This document shows positions 1-5,909 of a DNA stretch of 7,677 nucleotides, one piece after another; within the stretch, counting starts at the first letter, position 1; every line of letters begins with the position of its first letter. The DNA is from Caryophanales bacterium UBA970. GTDB lineage: Bacteria; Bacillota_I; Bacilli_A; RFN20; CAG-826. A program made the translations under genes and the position numbers. The notes under the pieces are model-generated. The model was not told where the DNA came from, did no database searches, and saw only the letters and a list, made by a program, of their open reading frames with translations. The DNA is taken from positions 1 through 7,677 of the forward strand of contig DBCA01000089.1 in the NCBI GenBank assembly GCA_002292805.1, in the 5' to 3' direction.

Positions 1-725
1 AGGGAGAAATAACTTTTGACACCAAAGAGCTTGTATCGGCTTTCTCACATGGTTATCGTTTGATTGATACAGCGATTTATTACCGCAATGAAGCAGTGAT
101 TGGTAAGGCGGTTAAAGAATCAACCATTCCACGTGAAAATTTTTTTATTACTTCAAAAATTCCGGACAAGGATGAATTTTCTGCAACCGACGATCTTGTT
201 CGAAACCATGTTAACGCTTCATTAAAGGCGATTGATTGTGGATATATCGATTTATATCTTATCCATTTTCCTAGATCAACCCATGAAGAGAATCTTCGGG
301 TGTGGCGAGTATTAGAACAGTTCGTTGATCAAGGAAAGATTCGTTCGATTGGCGTGTCTAATTTTAACGAAGAACAACTCCTATATATCCTTAACCATGG
401 CCGAATTAAACCGGTGCTCAATCAGTTTTTATCTTATCCTGGTCATCATAACCAGTTACTCATTGATTTCTGTCAAACCCATCGCATCATTCCTGAAGCG
501 TATCAATCGATCAAAAAGGTAAGTGAAGCGACAAAAGAAGTACTTAGCAAGATTGCAAAATCGTATGGTAAAACATGGAGTCAGGTCGTGTTAAATTACC
601 AAATTAGCCAAGGGCTTGTTGTGATTCCTAAGTCGCATAATTCTCATCACCAATTGGAAAATATGGATGTTTTTGATTTTTCGTTAACCACAAAAGACAA
701 GGCAATCATTCAAGCGCTTAATTAA
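1..725 (+). CDS. Aldo/keto reductase, 5'-truncated by the window edge
   Basis: NAD(P)H-dependent carbonyl reductase of the aldo/keto reductase superfamily, (beta/alpha)8 barrel, cytosolic. The frame is open from base 3 and the family signature GYRLIDTAIYYRNE begins before the first possible start, so the TTG at base 60 is not the true start; roughly 30 N-terminal residues are missing. The catalytic tetrad is complete: Asp (codon 66-68), Tyr (81-83), Lys in ITSKI (156-158) and His in LYLIHF (264-266). GVSNF and the NQ of PVLNQF follow, and the cofactor motif IPKS lies at 627-638. In the usual IPKSxxxxR pattern the Arg that contacts the NADPH 2'-phosphate is His here (codon 648-650), so cofactor preference may differ. 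The loop after PEAY is short. The gene is convergent with the glucanase, 81 bp apart, and I see no clear terminator between them. The physiological substrate cannot be inferred. Confidence 0.93.
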   Translation, partial: GEITFDTKELVSAFSHGYRLIDTAIYYRNEAVIGKAVKESTIPRENFFITSKIPDKDEFSATDDLVRNHVNASLKAIDCGYIDLYLIHFPRSTHEENLRVWRVLEQFVDQGKIRSIGVSNFNEEQLLYILNHGRIKPVLNQFLSYPGHHNQLLIDFCQTHRIIPEAYQSIKKVSEATKEVLSKIAKSYGKTWSQVVLNYQISQGLVVIPKSHNSHHQLENMDVFDFSLTTKDKAIIQALN

Positions 726-806
726 ATTTACGAATAGACGATACATATTTACATCGACTTATTTCATTGGTTGGTTTCAGGATAATTATAGTAAGCAAAG
801 ACGATG

Positions 807-2369
807 TTAAGAAGATGGAATCAGTTGGAAGTAATTGAGATTAAATCCTGATCGTACAACCCTTAAACGAAGTGTATTTAATCCCGCGTTTAGAGAAAAG
901 GATGTACTGGTCGTCGTTTGCCAAGTTTGCCATCCATTGGTAATCGGTAAATCCATCGTGACTTTATTTTGATTGTTTGCCAACACTTGAAGTTGACCGC
1001 TGGTTTCATTGGCAGCAACGCGAGCTTGTAGTTGATAGTTGCCAATGGTGGGAATGTTGACGATGTACTCAAGGTAATCATTCGTGTCTAACCAACCCGC
1101 GTTTTTCCCACCACCAATATCGGTGGTGGTTTCAAATTGCACCCCACTTTGATTGGTGTAGGCTTCTGCTTCAATCCGTTGATTGATGGTTGGATACCCT
1201 AAGGTGGTCGCTTCAAAGGCAAAAGGAGCCGATAGATTTTGATTAAAGTCCACTGCGGTAATCTGAATGTCGTAAGTTGTTTCTGGGTCTAAGTCATCAA
1301 GATACACCGCAGGAACCGATGGGGCGGAATGCACGAGTCCATTCACACGAACAATATAATTCCTGACTTGTCGGTTATCCGATGATGGATCCCAGGATAA
1401 GGCAAGGGTGTTAGAGGTGGCCTTTTCAATGACAGGCGTCGTGACCGAGGTAGGATCGATGGTGTCGTTTTCGCCATATGGTTTTTGATAAACCCGAACA
1501 TAATCCACGACCATCGATGTAGGAAAAATAGTAGTATCCACGCCTTGGACACCACCCCAATTGCCACCAATGGCAATGTTCAAGATAAAATGAAAATCCT
1601 TATCAAAGGGCCAGGCTAAATGACTTGGACCATCGACGATATCCTTGACATCAAAAGCAAACGTTGCGTAGTGATTATCATTGATGTAGGCACGTATGAT
1701 TCCTGGTTCCCATTCCACCGCATATGTGTGAAAGGTATCAAAGACATCAGCAAGGGTTAAGCTTTCACCCACTTGCGTTCCTTTGGAGTGGTTATAAGTT
1801 TCGGTATGGATCGTGGCATGCACGACATTGGGATCATAACCCACGTGCTCCATGATATCGATTTCTCCACTCGTTGGCCAATTGCCATATGCCCAGTCGG
1901 TAGGGAGCATCCAAATCGCAGGCCATGTTCCTCTCCCCGATGGGAGTTTGGCCCTAGCCTCCATCCGCCCATATAAGAAATCACCTTTATTTTTCGTCAC
2001 CAATCTAGCGGAACTGTATTCTCGATTTTGAATGATTTCTTTTCGAGCGGTGATGGTTAAATAACCATCACTGACCGAGGCGTTATCTAAGTCGGCATTC
2101 GTGTAGTATTGGAGTTCATTATTGCCCCAGCCACCACCGCCAACGTCATAGCCCCATTTATTTGAATCAGGTAAACCTTCATCATCGAATTCATCAGACC
2201 AGACGAGATTCCAATTTAATTCTTCTTGTTCGATGGACATTGGATTGCTACTAAGGTTGTTGGATGAAGGCATCGATGAGACCCCATCCGTCGAACTAGT
2301 CGTTGGAAACGTACAGCCCACAAGAAACAAACCAAACAAGATAACCGACGTAAATACATAATGTTTCAT
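807..2369 (-). CDS. Secreted lipoprotein beta-glucanase (GH16 - FN3 - CBM6)
   Basis: Extracellular endo-beta-glucanase, most likely laminarinase type (endo-1,3-beta- or 1,3-1,4-beta-glucanase), anchored to the membrane by lipid. Residues 1-19 form a lipoprotein signal with lipobox LVGC (Cys19), followed by a Ser/Thr/Asn-rich linker to about residue 50. The GH16 domain spans about 53-296; its active-site motif GEIDIMEH gives nucleophile Glu169, Asp171 and acid/base Glu174, in the ExDxxE form with the beta-bulge residue typical of laminarinases. About 306-391 reads as a fibronectin type III domain. About 397-518 reads as a CBM6 beta-sandwich (IEAEAY, GGGKNAGWLDTNDYLEY, LNYFQLI), which usually binds beta-glucan or xylan. 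All catalytic residues are present and there is no frame damage. No sugar transporter or second CAZyme is nearby, so it appears to be a lone hydrolase. By eye it is somewhat richer in G+C than ppx-ppk1, which could mean transfer. There is no SD; the start rests on the signal peptide and a -10 box just upstream. Exact glucan specificity is unproven. Confidence 0.93.
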   Translation of the reverse strand: MKHYVFTSVILFGLFLVGCTFPTTSSTDGVSSMPSSNNLSSNPMSIEQEELNWNLVWSDEFDDEGLPDSNKWGYDVGGGGWGNNELQYYTNADLDNASVSDGYLTITARKEIIQNREYSSARLVTKNKGDFLYGRMEARAKLPSGRGTWPAIWMLPTDWAYGNWPTSGEIDIMEHVGYDPNVVHATIHTETYNHSKGTQVGESLTLADVFDTFHTYAVEWEPGIIRAYINDNHYATFAFDVKDIVDGPSHLAWPFDKDFHFILNIAIGGNWGGVQGVDTTIFPTSMVVDYVRVYQKPYGENDTIDPTSVTTPVIEKATSNTLALSWDPSSDNRQVRNYIVRVNGLVHSAPSVPAVYLDDLDPETTYDIQITAVDFNQNLSAPFAFEATTLGYPTINQRIEAEAYTNQSGVQFETTTDIGGGKNAGWLDTNDYLEYIVNIPTIGNYQLQARVAANETSGQLQVLANNQNKVTMDLPITNGWQTWQTTTSTSFSLNAGLNTLRLRVVRSGFNLNYFQLIPSS

Positions 2370-2375
2370 AGTTTG

Positions 2376-2384
2376 AGTATAACA
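2376..2384 (-). promoter_or_regulatory. Extended -10 promoter of the glucanase gene, probably leaderless
   Basis: On the minus strand TGT-TATACT forms an extended -10 (TGn plus a 5/6 match to TATAAT). The hexamer is at 2381-2376, only 6 nt before the ATG at 2369. A start site about 7 nt downstream of the hexamer falls on the A of the ATG. No good -35 lies at 16-18 nt; a TTTACA at 2400-2395 is only 13 nt away. No SD-like sequence precedes the ATG. Confidence 0.6.
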
Positions 2385-2428
2385 AATGTGACGATGTAAA
2401 ATCGGTGGATGTAAAGTTAAACATCAAT

Positions 2429-2457
2429 AAAAAACGCAACGGAGTGTGCCTCCGTTG
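2429..2457 (-). terminator. Rho-independent terminator 2 of hipBA
   Basis: An 8-bp perfect stem (CAACGGAG pairing with CTCCGTTG, 2437-2444 with 2450-2457) and a 5-nt loop are followed on the minus strand, two bases later, by six T (2434-2429). The run of T exists only in the leftward direction, so it ends the hipBA transcript about 67 nt past the hipA stop. It also lies just upstream of the glucanase promoter and would shield it from read-through. Confidence 0.85.
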
Positions 2458-2480
2458 GTTTGTACACAGGAATGAGATTG

Positions 2481-2515
2481 AAAAAAGTGCAAATTAAACA
2501 TTTTAATTCGCACTT
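2481..2515 (-). terminator. Rho-independent terminator 1 of hipBA
   Basis: A 14-bp stem with one mismatch (arms 2485-2498 and 2502-2515) and a 3-nt loop begins 8 nt after the hipA stop codon. On the minus strand it ends in six T (2486-2481, the first two being the foot of the stem). The stem is AT-rich in its upper part, with AAGTGC/GCACTT at the base. It is the first of two terminators in tandem behind hipA. Confidence 0.85.
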
Positions 2516-2523
2516 GATGAAGA

Positions 2524-3627
2524 TTAACGCTTTGTTTTGACTACAGATTCAATGGTCTTCATCATGGATTCGATTCTTGAAGTTTTTAAATGAAACTTTT
2601 TGGCAAGTTTCATCACGTCATCTCGCGTTGGATTACCGTGACCTAACACCGTCATTTCATGTTCAAATTTAGAGGGTGTGGAGGTGATGTCATAGGCGGG
2701 AGATAAGACATATCCCTTTTTTCCTTCGTCATACATAAAACTCATGTTCTTCCCGTGGTCATCTTTATTCTCAATGAGGATATGAAAATACATTCTCTTC
2801 AACAGCTCGTATTGATCCTCTTGATCCACACAGATGAGGGCAATGATTTCAAAGGCATGAACATAGTCGAGGTTTGGAATACGATGCGTTGTCTCCAATA
2901 ACGACGATAGGGAAACCATATGAACACCTTGGTTTTGATGACGATCAAAGCGAACCGACCCAAAATAACCCGAACTTACTTTTGAGGTAAAAAGATGAAC
3001 CTCTGGAATCTGAATGCCTACGTTTTGCGCCAATACATTGAGGTCATACTCTTTTTTACCAATATCTTTTGGGTCGGAAGGATGAGGAAATTTAATGATC
3101 CAATCCTTCGAATCGATGTTCACATGGACTTTGGGACGAGCCCCTCCACTTGAGCCACCTAATGCATACATCTTGTCTAGATTGATCAAGCCACCTTCAT
3201 CTTTTTGAATCATGTCTGCATCATGGGCGAGGGCATCAAGGTTGAGATCAGAAAAAGTTGTTTGATCAGCTTGAGAAGGTTGATAGGTTAAACCACCTAA
3301 CCCGTTGTTGCCAACCAAACTCAACTTAACCAAGGGTGAAAGGGTGGTGTAGTTGACTCCTAATTGAGCAAGTTTTCTTTGCATCACCATCACACCCCAA
3401 CCATCAGGTAATGAATCATAAAAGACCCCAAATAGTCCTTCAAAATGAATGGAAGAAGCATAAAAGATTTTAGGTTGAAGTGGTAATGACAAAGGGGATA
3501 TGGAAAACCCTTTGGTTAACCAAGTTTCATCATATTGAAATCCAAATTTTTTCTCTGACGTCTCCGCAAGAAAACCAACCAATTTCTTTCGGTAATAAAC
3601 ATTGAGTTTCTTGATCGTGAGTTGCAC
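2524..3627 (-). CDS. hipA: HipA-family serine/threonine kinase toxin
   Basis: Toxin of a HipBA toxin-antitoxin pair. E. coli HipA phosphorylates glutamyl-tRNA synthetase and causes growth arrest and persistence; the target here is unknown. Length is 367 residues, somewhat shorter than the roughly 440 of E. coli HipA, but both parts are present. The N-terminal subdomain spans about 3-105 (KLNVYYRKKLVGFL, PLSLPL, DSLPDGWG 71-78) and the kinase fold about 150-345. Visible motifs are the Gly-rich loop GGSSGGARPK (157-166), ATP lysine in IIKFP (Lys179), catalytic loop NKDDHGKN (287-294, with Asp289 and Asn294) and Mg-binding Asp313 in AYDI. The Ser159-Ser160 pair sits where E. coli HipA has the autophosphorylated Ser150 (alignment by eye). 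No catalytic residue is missing, so the kinase looks active. The start is GTG one base after the hipB stop, with an AAAGGA SD 11 nt upstream inside the hipB end. It is cotranscribed with hipB and followed by two terminators. Confidence 0.93.
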   Translation of the reverse strand: MQLTIKKLNVYYRKKLVGFLAETSEKKFGFQYDETWLTKGFSISPLSLPLQPKIFYASSIHFEGLFGVFYDSLPDGWGVMVMQRKLAQLGVNYTTLSPLVKLSLVGNNGLGGLTYQPSQADQTTFSDLNLDALAHDADMIQKDEGGLINLDKMYALGGSSGGARPKVHVNIDSKDWIIKFPHPSDPKDIGKKEYDLNVLAQNVGIQIPEVHLFTSKVSSGYFGSVRFDRHQNQGVHMVSLSSLLETTHRIPNLDYVHAFEIIALICVDQEDQYELLKRMYFHILIENKDDHGKNMSFMYDEGKKGYVLSPAYDITSTPSKFEHEMTVLGHGNPTRDDVMKLAKKFHLKTSRIESMMKTIESVVKTKR

Positions 3628-3628
3628 C

Positions 3629-3916
3629 TTATTTGAAATCCTTTAAGTTTTTTATCACGGGTTGTTTGAACAAGTGGTTGAACTCTTCAATCAAACCAAT
3701 CGATTGACTAATTCTTAATAGTGACGTTAAGGAAATTTCCCCACTGGATTCAAAACGGCGAATCGAACCATAACTCACCCCAGATCGTTTGGAGAGTGCT
3801 TGTTGGGAAATTTTTTGTTCTTGTCTTCGTAGACGATAACGATGTTTAAGCTCTAGTTTTAATGAATCAACGGTGGTAACGGGAAGAAAATCTTTTATCG
3901 AGAGGATTGGTTTCAT
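3629..3916 (-). CDS. hipB: HipB-type XRE-family antitoxin and autorepressor
   Basis: 95-residue DNA-binding antitoxin that should bind the downstream HipA kinase and repress the operon. A Cro/C1-type helix-turn-helix occupies about residues 24-75: helices around KHRYRLRRQEQ, then QQALSKRSGV (38-47) and the recognition helix SYGSIRRFE (48-56). The C-terminal tail (FNHLFKQPVIKNLKDFK) fits HipA-linked XRE proteins. The gene order antitoxin-toxin, 1 nt apart, is the classic hipBA layout. An in-frame TAG two codons before the ATG (3922-3920) bounds the start. There is no SD upstream; a -35/extended -10 promoter puts the transcript start at or within about 2 nt of the ATG. The function is called from the fold and from the hipA neighbour. 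Confidence 0.9.
   Translation of the reverse strand: MKPILSIKDFLPVTTVDSLKLELKHRYRLRRQEQKISQQALSKRSGVSYGSIRRFESSGEISLTSLLRISQSIGLIEEFNHLFKQPVIKNLKDFK
3639..3644 (-). promoter_or_regulatory. Ribosome binding site of hipA inside the hipB end
   Basis: AAAGGA on the minus strand, 11 nt before the GTG start of hipA and within the last codons of hipB. It supports GTG as the start and suggests translation coupled to hipB. It contrasts with hipB itself, which has no SD. Confidence 0.65.
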
Positions 3917-3917
3917 A

Positions 3918-3974
3918 TGCTAATATAATAACAATTATGATATTAAAAGTAAATAATATGTTAGCATTTTAGCA
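3918..3974. promoter_or_regulatory. Probable HipB operator: three TGCTAANAT half-sites
   Basis: Three copies of the 9-mer TGCTAANAT surround the hipBA promoter. TGCTAATAT is on the plus strand at 3918-3926, between the -10 box and the hipB ATG. TGCTAACAT (3966-3958) and TGCTAAAAT (3974-3966) lie in tandem on the minus strand just upstream of the -35, sharing one base. The first copy is inverted to the other two; centre-to-centre distance to the nearer one is 40 bp, close to four helical turns. The arms 3918-3929 and 3955-3966 match 10/12 as an inverted repeat. E. coli HipB also binds inverted-repeat sites in its own promoter, though with a different sequence. Assignment to HipB is inferred from position. 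Confidence 0.6.
3925..3953 (-). promoter_or_regulatory. hipBA promoter, probably leaderless
   Basis: On the minus strand a -35 TTTACT (3953-3948, 4/6 to consensus), a 17-nt spacer and an extended -10 TGT-TATTAT (hexamer 3930-3925) form a complete sigma-A promoter. The hexamer ends 8 nt before the hipB ATG (3916), so transcription should start at about 3918-3916. The promoter is flanked on both sides by TGCTAANAT half-sites, as expected for autorepression. Confidence 0.72.
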
Positions 3975-4069
3975 TACTTAAAATGTTTGAAGGTGTTTAT
4001 CTTCTATTCCTTTAACCGATAGGATAAACCTTGTACTATGTATAAACTTTGATTAACCCTTAGCTAGAT

Positions 4070-4113
4070 TTAATCTCATTTTAGTCTCATTATTGGTTTA
4101 ACAATCGTTCAAT
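4070..4113. repeat. 11-bp tandem direct repeat upstream of the glycosyltransferase
   Basis: TTAATCTCATT (4070-4080) is followed directly by TTAGTCTCATT (4081-4091), a tandem 11-mer with one mismatch. In the same 11-bp phase come GTTTAACAATC (4096) and GTTCAATTATT (4107), which match each other at 7 of 11. Repeats phased at 11 bp are typical of sites for OmpR/PhoB-family response regulators that bind as tandem dimers. TCTCAT resembles the PhoB half-site CTGTCAT at 5 of 7 with its flanking base, but no regulator gene is in view. The remainder of 3975-4069 holds no gene or clear RNA structure that I can see. Confidence 0.45.
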
Positions 4114-4125
4114 TATTCCTGGCTA

Positions 4126-4139
4126 TCAATTATAATTGA
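4126..4139 (+). promoter_or_regulatory. Consensus -10 of the glycosyltransferase gene within a 14-bp palindrome
   Basis: A perfect TATAAT at 4131-4136 ends 7 nt before the ATG at 4144, so transcription should begin at or next to the start codon. The box is embedded in the perfect palindrome TCAATTATAATTGA (4126-4139), which could be an operator that occludes the polymerase or may simply be AT-rich coincidence. The 8-mer TCAATTAT also occurs 17 bp upstream (4109-4116). At the -35 position there is only a weak TTCAAT (4108-4113, spacer 17), so an activator at the upstream repeats is possible. No SD precedes the ATG. Confidence 0.6.
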
Positions 4140-4143
4140 GATC

Positions 4144-5781
4144 ATGTCAGCAACCCTTCAAGTTATATTCATTGTCATCATCAGTATGTCCATTTTATTG
4201 GCGTTGTACTTTCCTCGTACCCATCAATCTCATGTAACACCAAAAGCTTACGTGGTCTCATTGGTTATCCTCAGTCTATATATCCTAGTCACTCGGTTAT
4301 TTGGATTGGATCTTATCCCTGGTGGATTGAACCAAGACGAAGCAGCGATTGGCTATGATGCCTGGGCTTTAGCAAATTATGGCATTGATCGTAATGGATT
4401 TACCTTCCCCATTCTACCGATGTCTTGGGGGTCTGGTGCGGGTGGGTTTATCATTTACCTAGGATCTCTTGTCTTTAAAGTTCTTCCCTTAACCGTGATG
4501 AATTTAAGACTCATCAATGGCGTGATTCAAGTCTTCACCCTGCTGACGTTCTTTCTTTTACTTAAAAAGTTATTCAACAAAGAAACGGCATTGATTGGGG
4601 TTAGTTTCTTAGCCATCTCTCCTTGGCACATCCTTTTAAGTCGATGGAGTTTAGATGCGAACCAAGTCTTTTCATTAATCCTATTTGGCATTTATTTTTA
4701 TGTCTTGGCGATCGATTCAAATAAGAAGCGGTACCACTTGCTTGGTCTGTTTTTCTTTGCGATGGCGATGTATAGCTATGGCAGTGGGGTGATCGTCACC
4801 CCATTCGTATTGATTGGATTGTATGGTTTGGCTTGGATGAAAAAACAAATTCACACCAAAGCGTTATTTGGTTATACCGCATATGTAACCATCCTCGTCT
4901 TACCTTTAATGATGTTTTACCTGGTGAATATTTTCCAATGGGATTCGATCATTACACCGTTATTTTCCATCCCCCGTTTCAATGTTTTACGATCTAGTTC
5001 GGTGTTGATTCCATTTGATGAATTTTTCTTTGCCAAGGTTTTGGACAATGCGTTGGATTATGGTCGCTATTTAACGTTAGGAAGAGACGATTACCTTTGG
5101 AATCAATTGCCAGGATTTGGTGTGGTTTATTTGTTTACCTTTCCTTTATTTCTTGTTGGCCTATGGCATGTTCGTTATGATTCGAAGAGTCTTGTGTTAT
5201 TCATTTGGTTTATCGTCAGTTCGTTATTTAGTTTGGTGCTGTATCAAAACATCAACCGCATGGGCGTTCTCTTTATTCCGATGATGTACTTTCACATTCA
5301 AGGGTTGGTTTGGTTATTCCATCGCCGGCGAGTGTTCTTTGCAAGTACCTTGGCGGTGATGGCCATAGGTGCAGTGTTGTTTCATGGATCTTATGTAACC
5401 GACTATCAACCTGCCATTGAAACCATGTTTTCTAAGGGTTATGGAGAAGCAATTCAATTCTCATTAAGCCTCAACAAAGACAAATACTATTTACCTTCGC
5501 AATCTCAAGTCAACGGCAGTCATGTCCTTGCATTGTTTTATATTCAACCTGATCCTCATGAATTGGTTGAAACCGGAATCTATATCAATCCGGGTTCAGA
5601 ATTCCAATATTTATCCTCTTTTGAAGAAGAGGGAAGTCAGTTTATCTTCACCAACCCCCAATTGAATCAAACCATTGCAAGCAATGAAGTCTTTATGGTC
5701 CAATCCTCATGGAGTGACTATTTTACGGATGTATCTTTACGGCAAGAAGTTTTTGGACAATTTATTGTTTACTATGTGTAG
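4144..5781 (+). CDS. Polytopic GT-C glycosyltransferase, PMT/GT39-like
   Basis: Integral membrane glycosyltransferase of the GT-C fold, resembling the dolichyl/undecaprenyl-phosphate-sugar mannosyltransferase (PMT, ArnT) group. Such enzymes transfer a sugar from a polyprenyl-phosphate donor to a protein or glycolipid on the outer face of the membrane. Length is 545 residues. About 12 hydrophobic spans are visible (roughly 4-22, 35-53, 100-114, 125-142, 147-165, 172-190, 198-215, 217-232, 243-263, 325-341, 348-367, 374-415). The first outer loop carries the acidic pair of the family, NQDEAAIGYDA (Asp65-Glu66), the likely catalytic/metal site. A second conserved patch is SRWSLDANQ (166-174). 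A soluble C-terminal domain of about 125 residues (421-545) probably faces outward. It stands alone, divergent from hipBA and 128 bp ahead of ppx. Donor and acceptor cannot be told from sequence. The ATG is supported by the -10 spacing and by the immediate first membrane span; no SD is present. Confidence 0.82.
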   Translation: MSATLQVIFIVIISMSILLALYFPRTHQSHVTPKAYVVSLVILSLYILVTRLFGLDLIPGGLNQDEAAIGYDAWALANYGIDRNGFTFPILPMSWGSGAGGFIIYLGSLVFKVLPLTVMNLRLINGVIQVFTLLTFFLLLKKLFNKETALIGVSFLAISPWHILLSRWSLDANQVFSLILFGIYFYVLAIDSNKKRYHLLGLFFFAMAMYSYGSGVIVTPFVLIGLYGLAWMKKQIHTKALFGYTAYVTILVLPLMMFYLVNIFQWDSIITPLFSIPRFNVLRSSSVLIPFDEFFFAKVLDNALDYGRYLTLGRDDYLWNQLPGFGVVYLFTFPLFLVGLWHVRYDSKSLVLFIWFIVSSLFSLVLYQNINRMGVLFIPMMYFHIQGLVWLFHRRRVFFASTLAVMAIGAVLFHGSYVTDYQPAIETMFSKGYGEAIQFSLSLNKDKYYLPSQSQVNGSHVLALFYIQPDPHELVETGIYINPGSEFQYLSSFEEEGSQFIFTNPQLNQTIASNEVFMVQSSWSDYFTDVSLRQEVFGQFIVYYV

Positions 5782-5894
5782 CTTCATTGGGGCTTATATA
5801 CAAACTTTCTAATAATATCTTTCGGGTAAGCTTTGAAAAGGATTGGTTAATATTGTAAAGAGATGGTATGCATTCGTTTTGAAAGTTGTTACTG

Positions 5895-5903
5895 TGGTAT
5901 GGT
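5895..5903 (+). promoter_or_regulatory. Possible weak extended -10 of ppx-ppk1
   Basis: TGG-TATGGT (TGn plus a 4/6 hexamer at 5898-5903) ends 6 nt before the ppx ATG, the same geometry as at the other transcription-unit-first genes here. A TTGAAA at 5879-5884 is only 13 nt upstream, too close for a normal -35. A similar TGG-TATGCA lies at 5864-5872 and would give a leader of about 30 nt instead. The rest of 5782-5909 shows no convincing terminator for the glycosyltransferase gene. Confidence 0.28.
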
Positions 5904-5909
5904 TTAACC

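Noticed and set aside
60..62. TTG at base 60 as the start of the aldo/keto reductase
   Set aside because: The open frame extends upstream to base 3 with recognisable family sequence (GEITFDTKELVSAFSHGYR), so the gene begins outside the window.
726..806. Bidirectional terminator between the convergent reductase and glucanase genes
   Set aside because: Only ACATCG/CGATGT with a loop of about 45 nt and short CGAT/ATCG pairings are present, without a T-run; AGACGAT occurs twice but without further structure.
1773..1976. Plus-strand open frame opposite the glucanase catalytic domain
   Set aside because: It lies wholly antisense to a clear GH16 domain, has no SD or promoter and no recognisable protein features; it is a codon-bias shadow. 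The same applies to open frames inside ppx at 6252-6449 and 6373-6588.
2524..3916. hipBA as a mobile or defence island
   Set aside because: There is no integrase, transposase, attachment repeat or tRNA next to it; it is a standard two-gene toxin-antitoxin operon.
3975..4069. Riboswitch, small RNA or short gene in the divergent intergenic region
   Set aside because: No stable stem set or known motif is visible, the longest ATG frame noticed is nine codons, and the predicted transcript start at the ATG leaves no leader for a riboswitch.
5886..5909. In-frame TTG start giving ppx eight extra residues
   Set aside because: The added residues (MLLWYGLT) precede a normal Ppx N-terminus, no SD favours the TTG, and family members start at the IDLGSN strand; ATG 5910 is the better start.
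5782..5909. Terminator after the glycosyltransferase gene
   Set aside because: AACTTTC/GAAAGTT (5803 and 5881) can pair but lie about 70 nt apart, and no GC-rich hairpin with a T-run is found.
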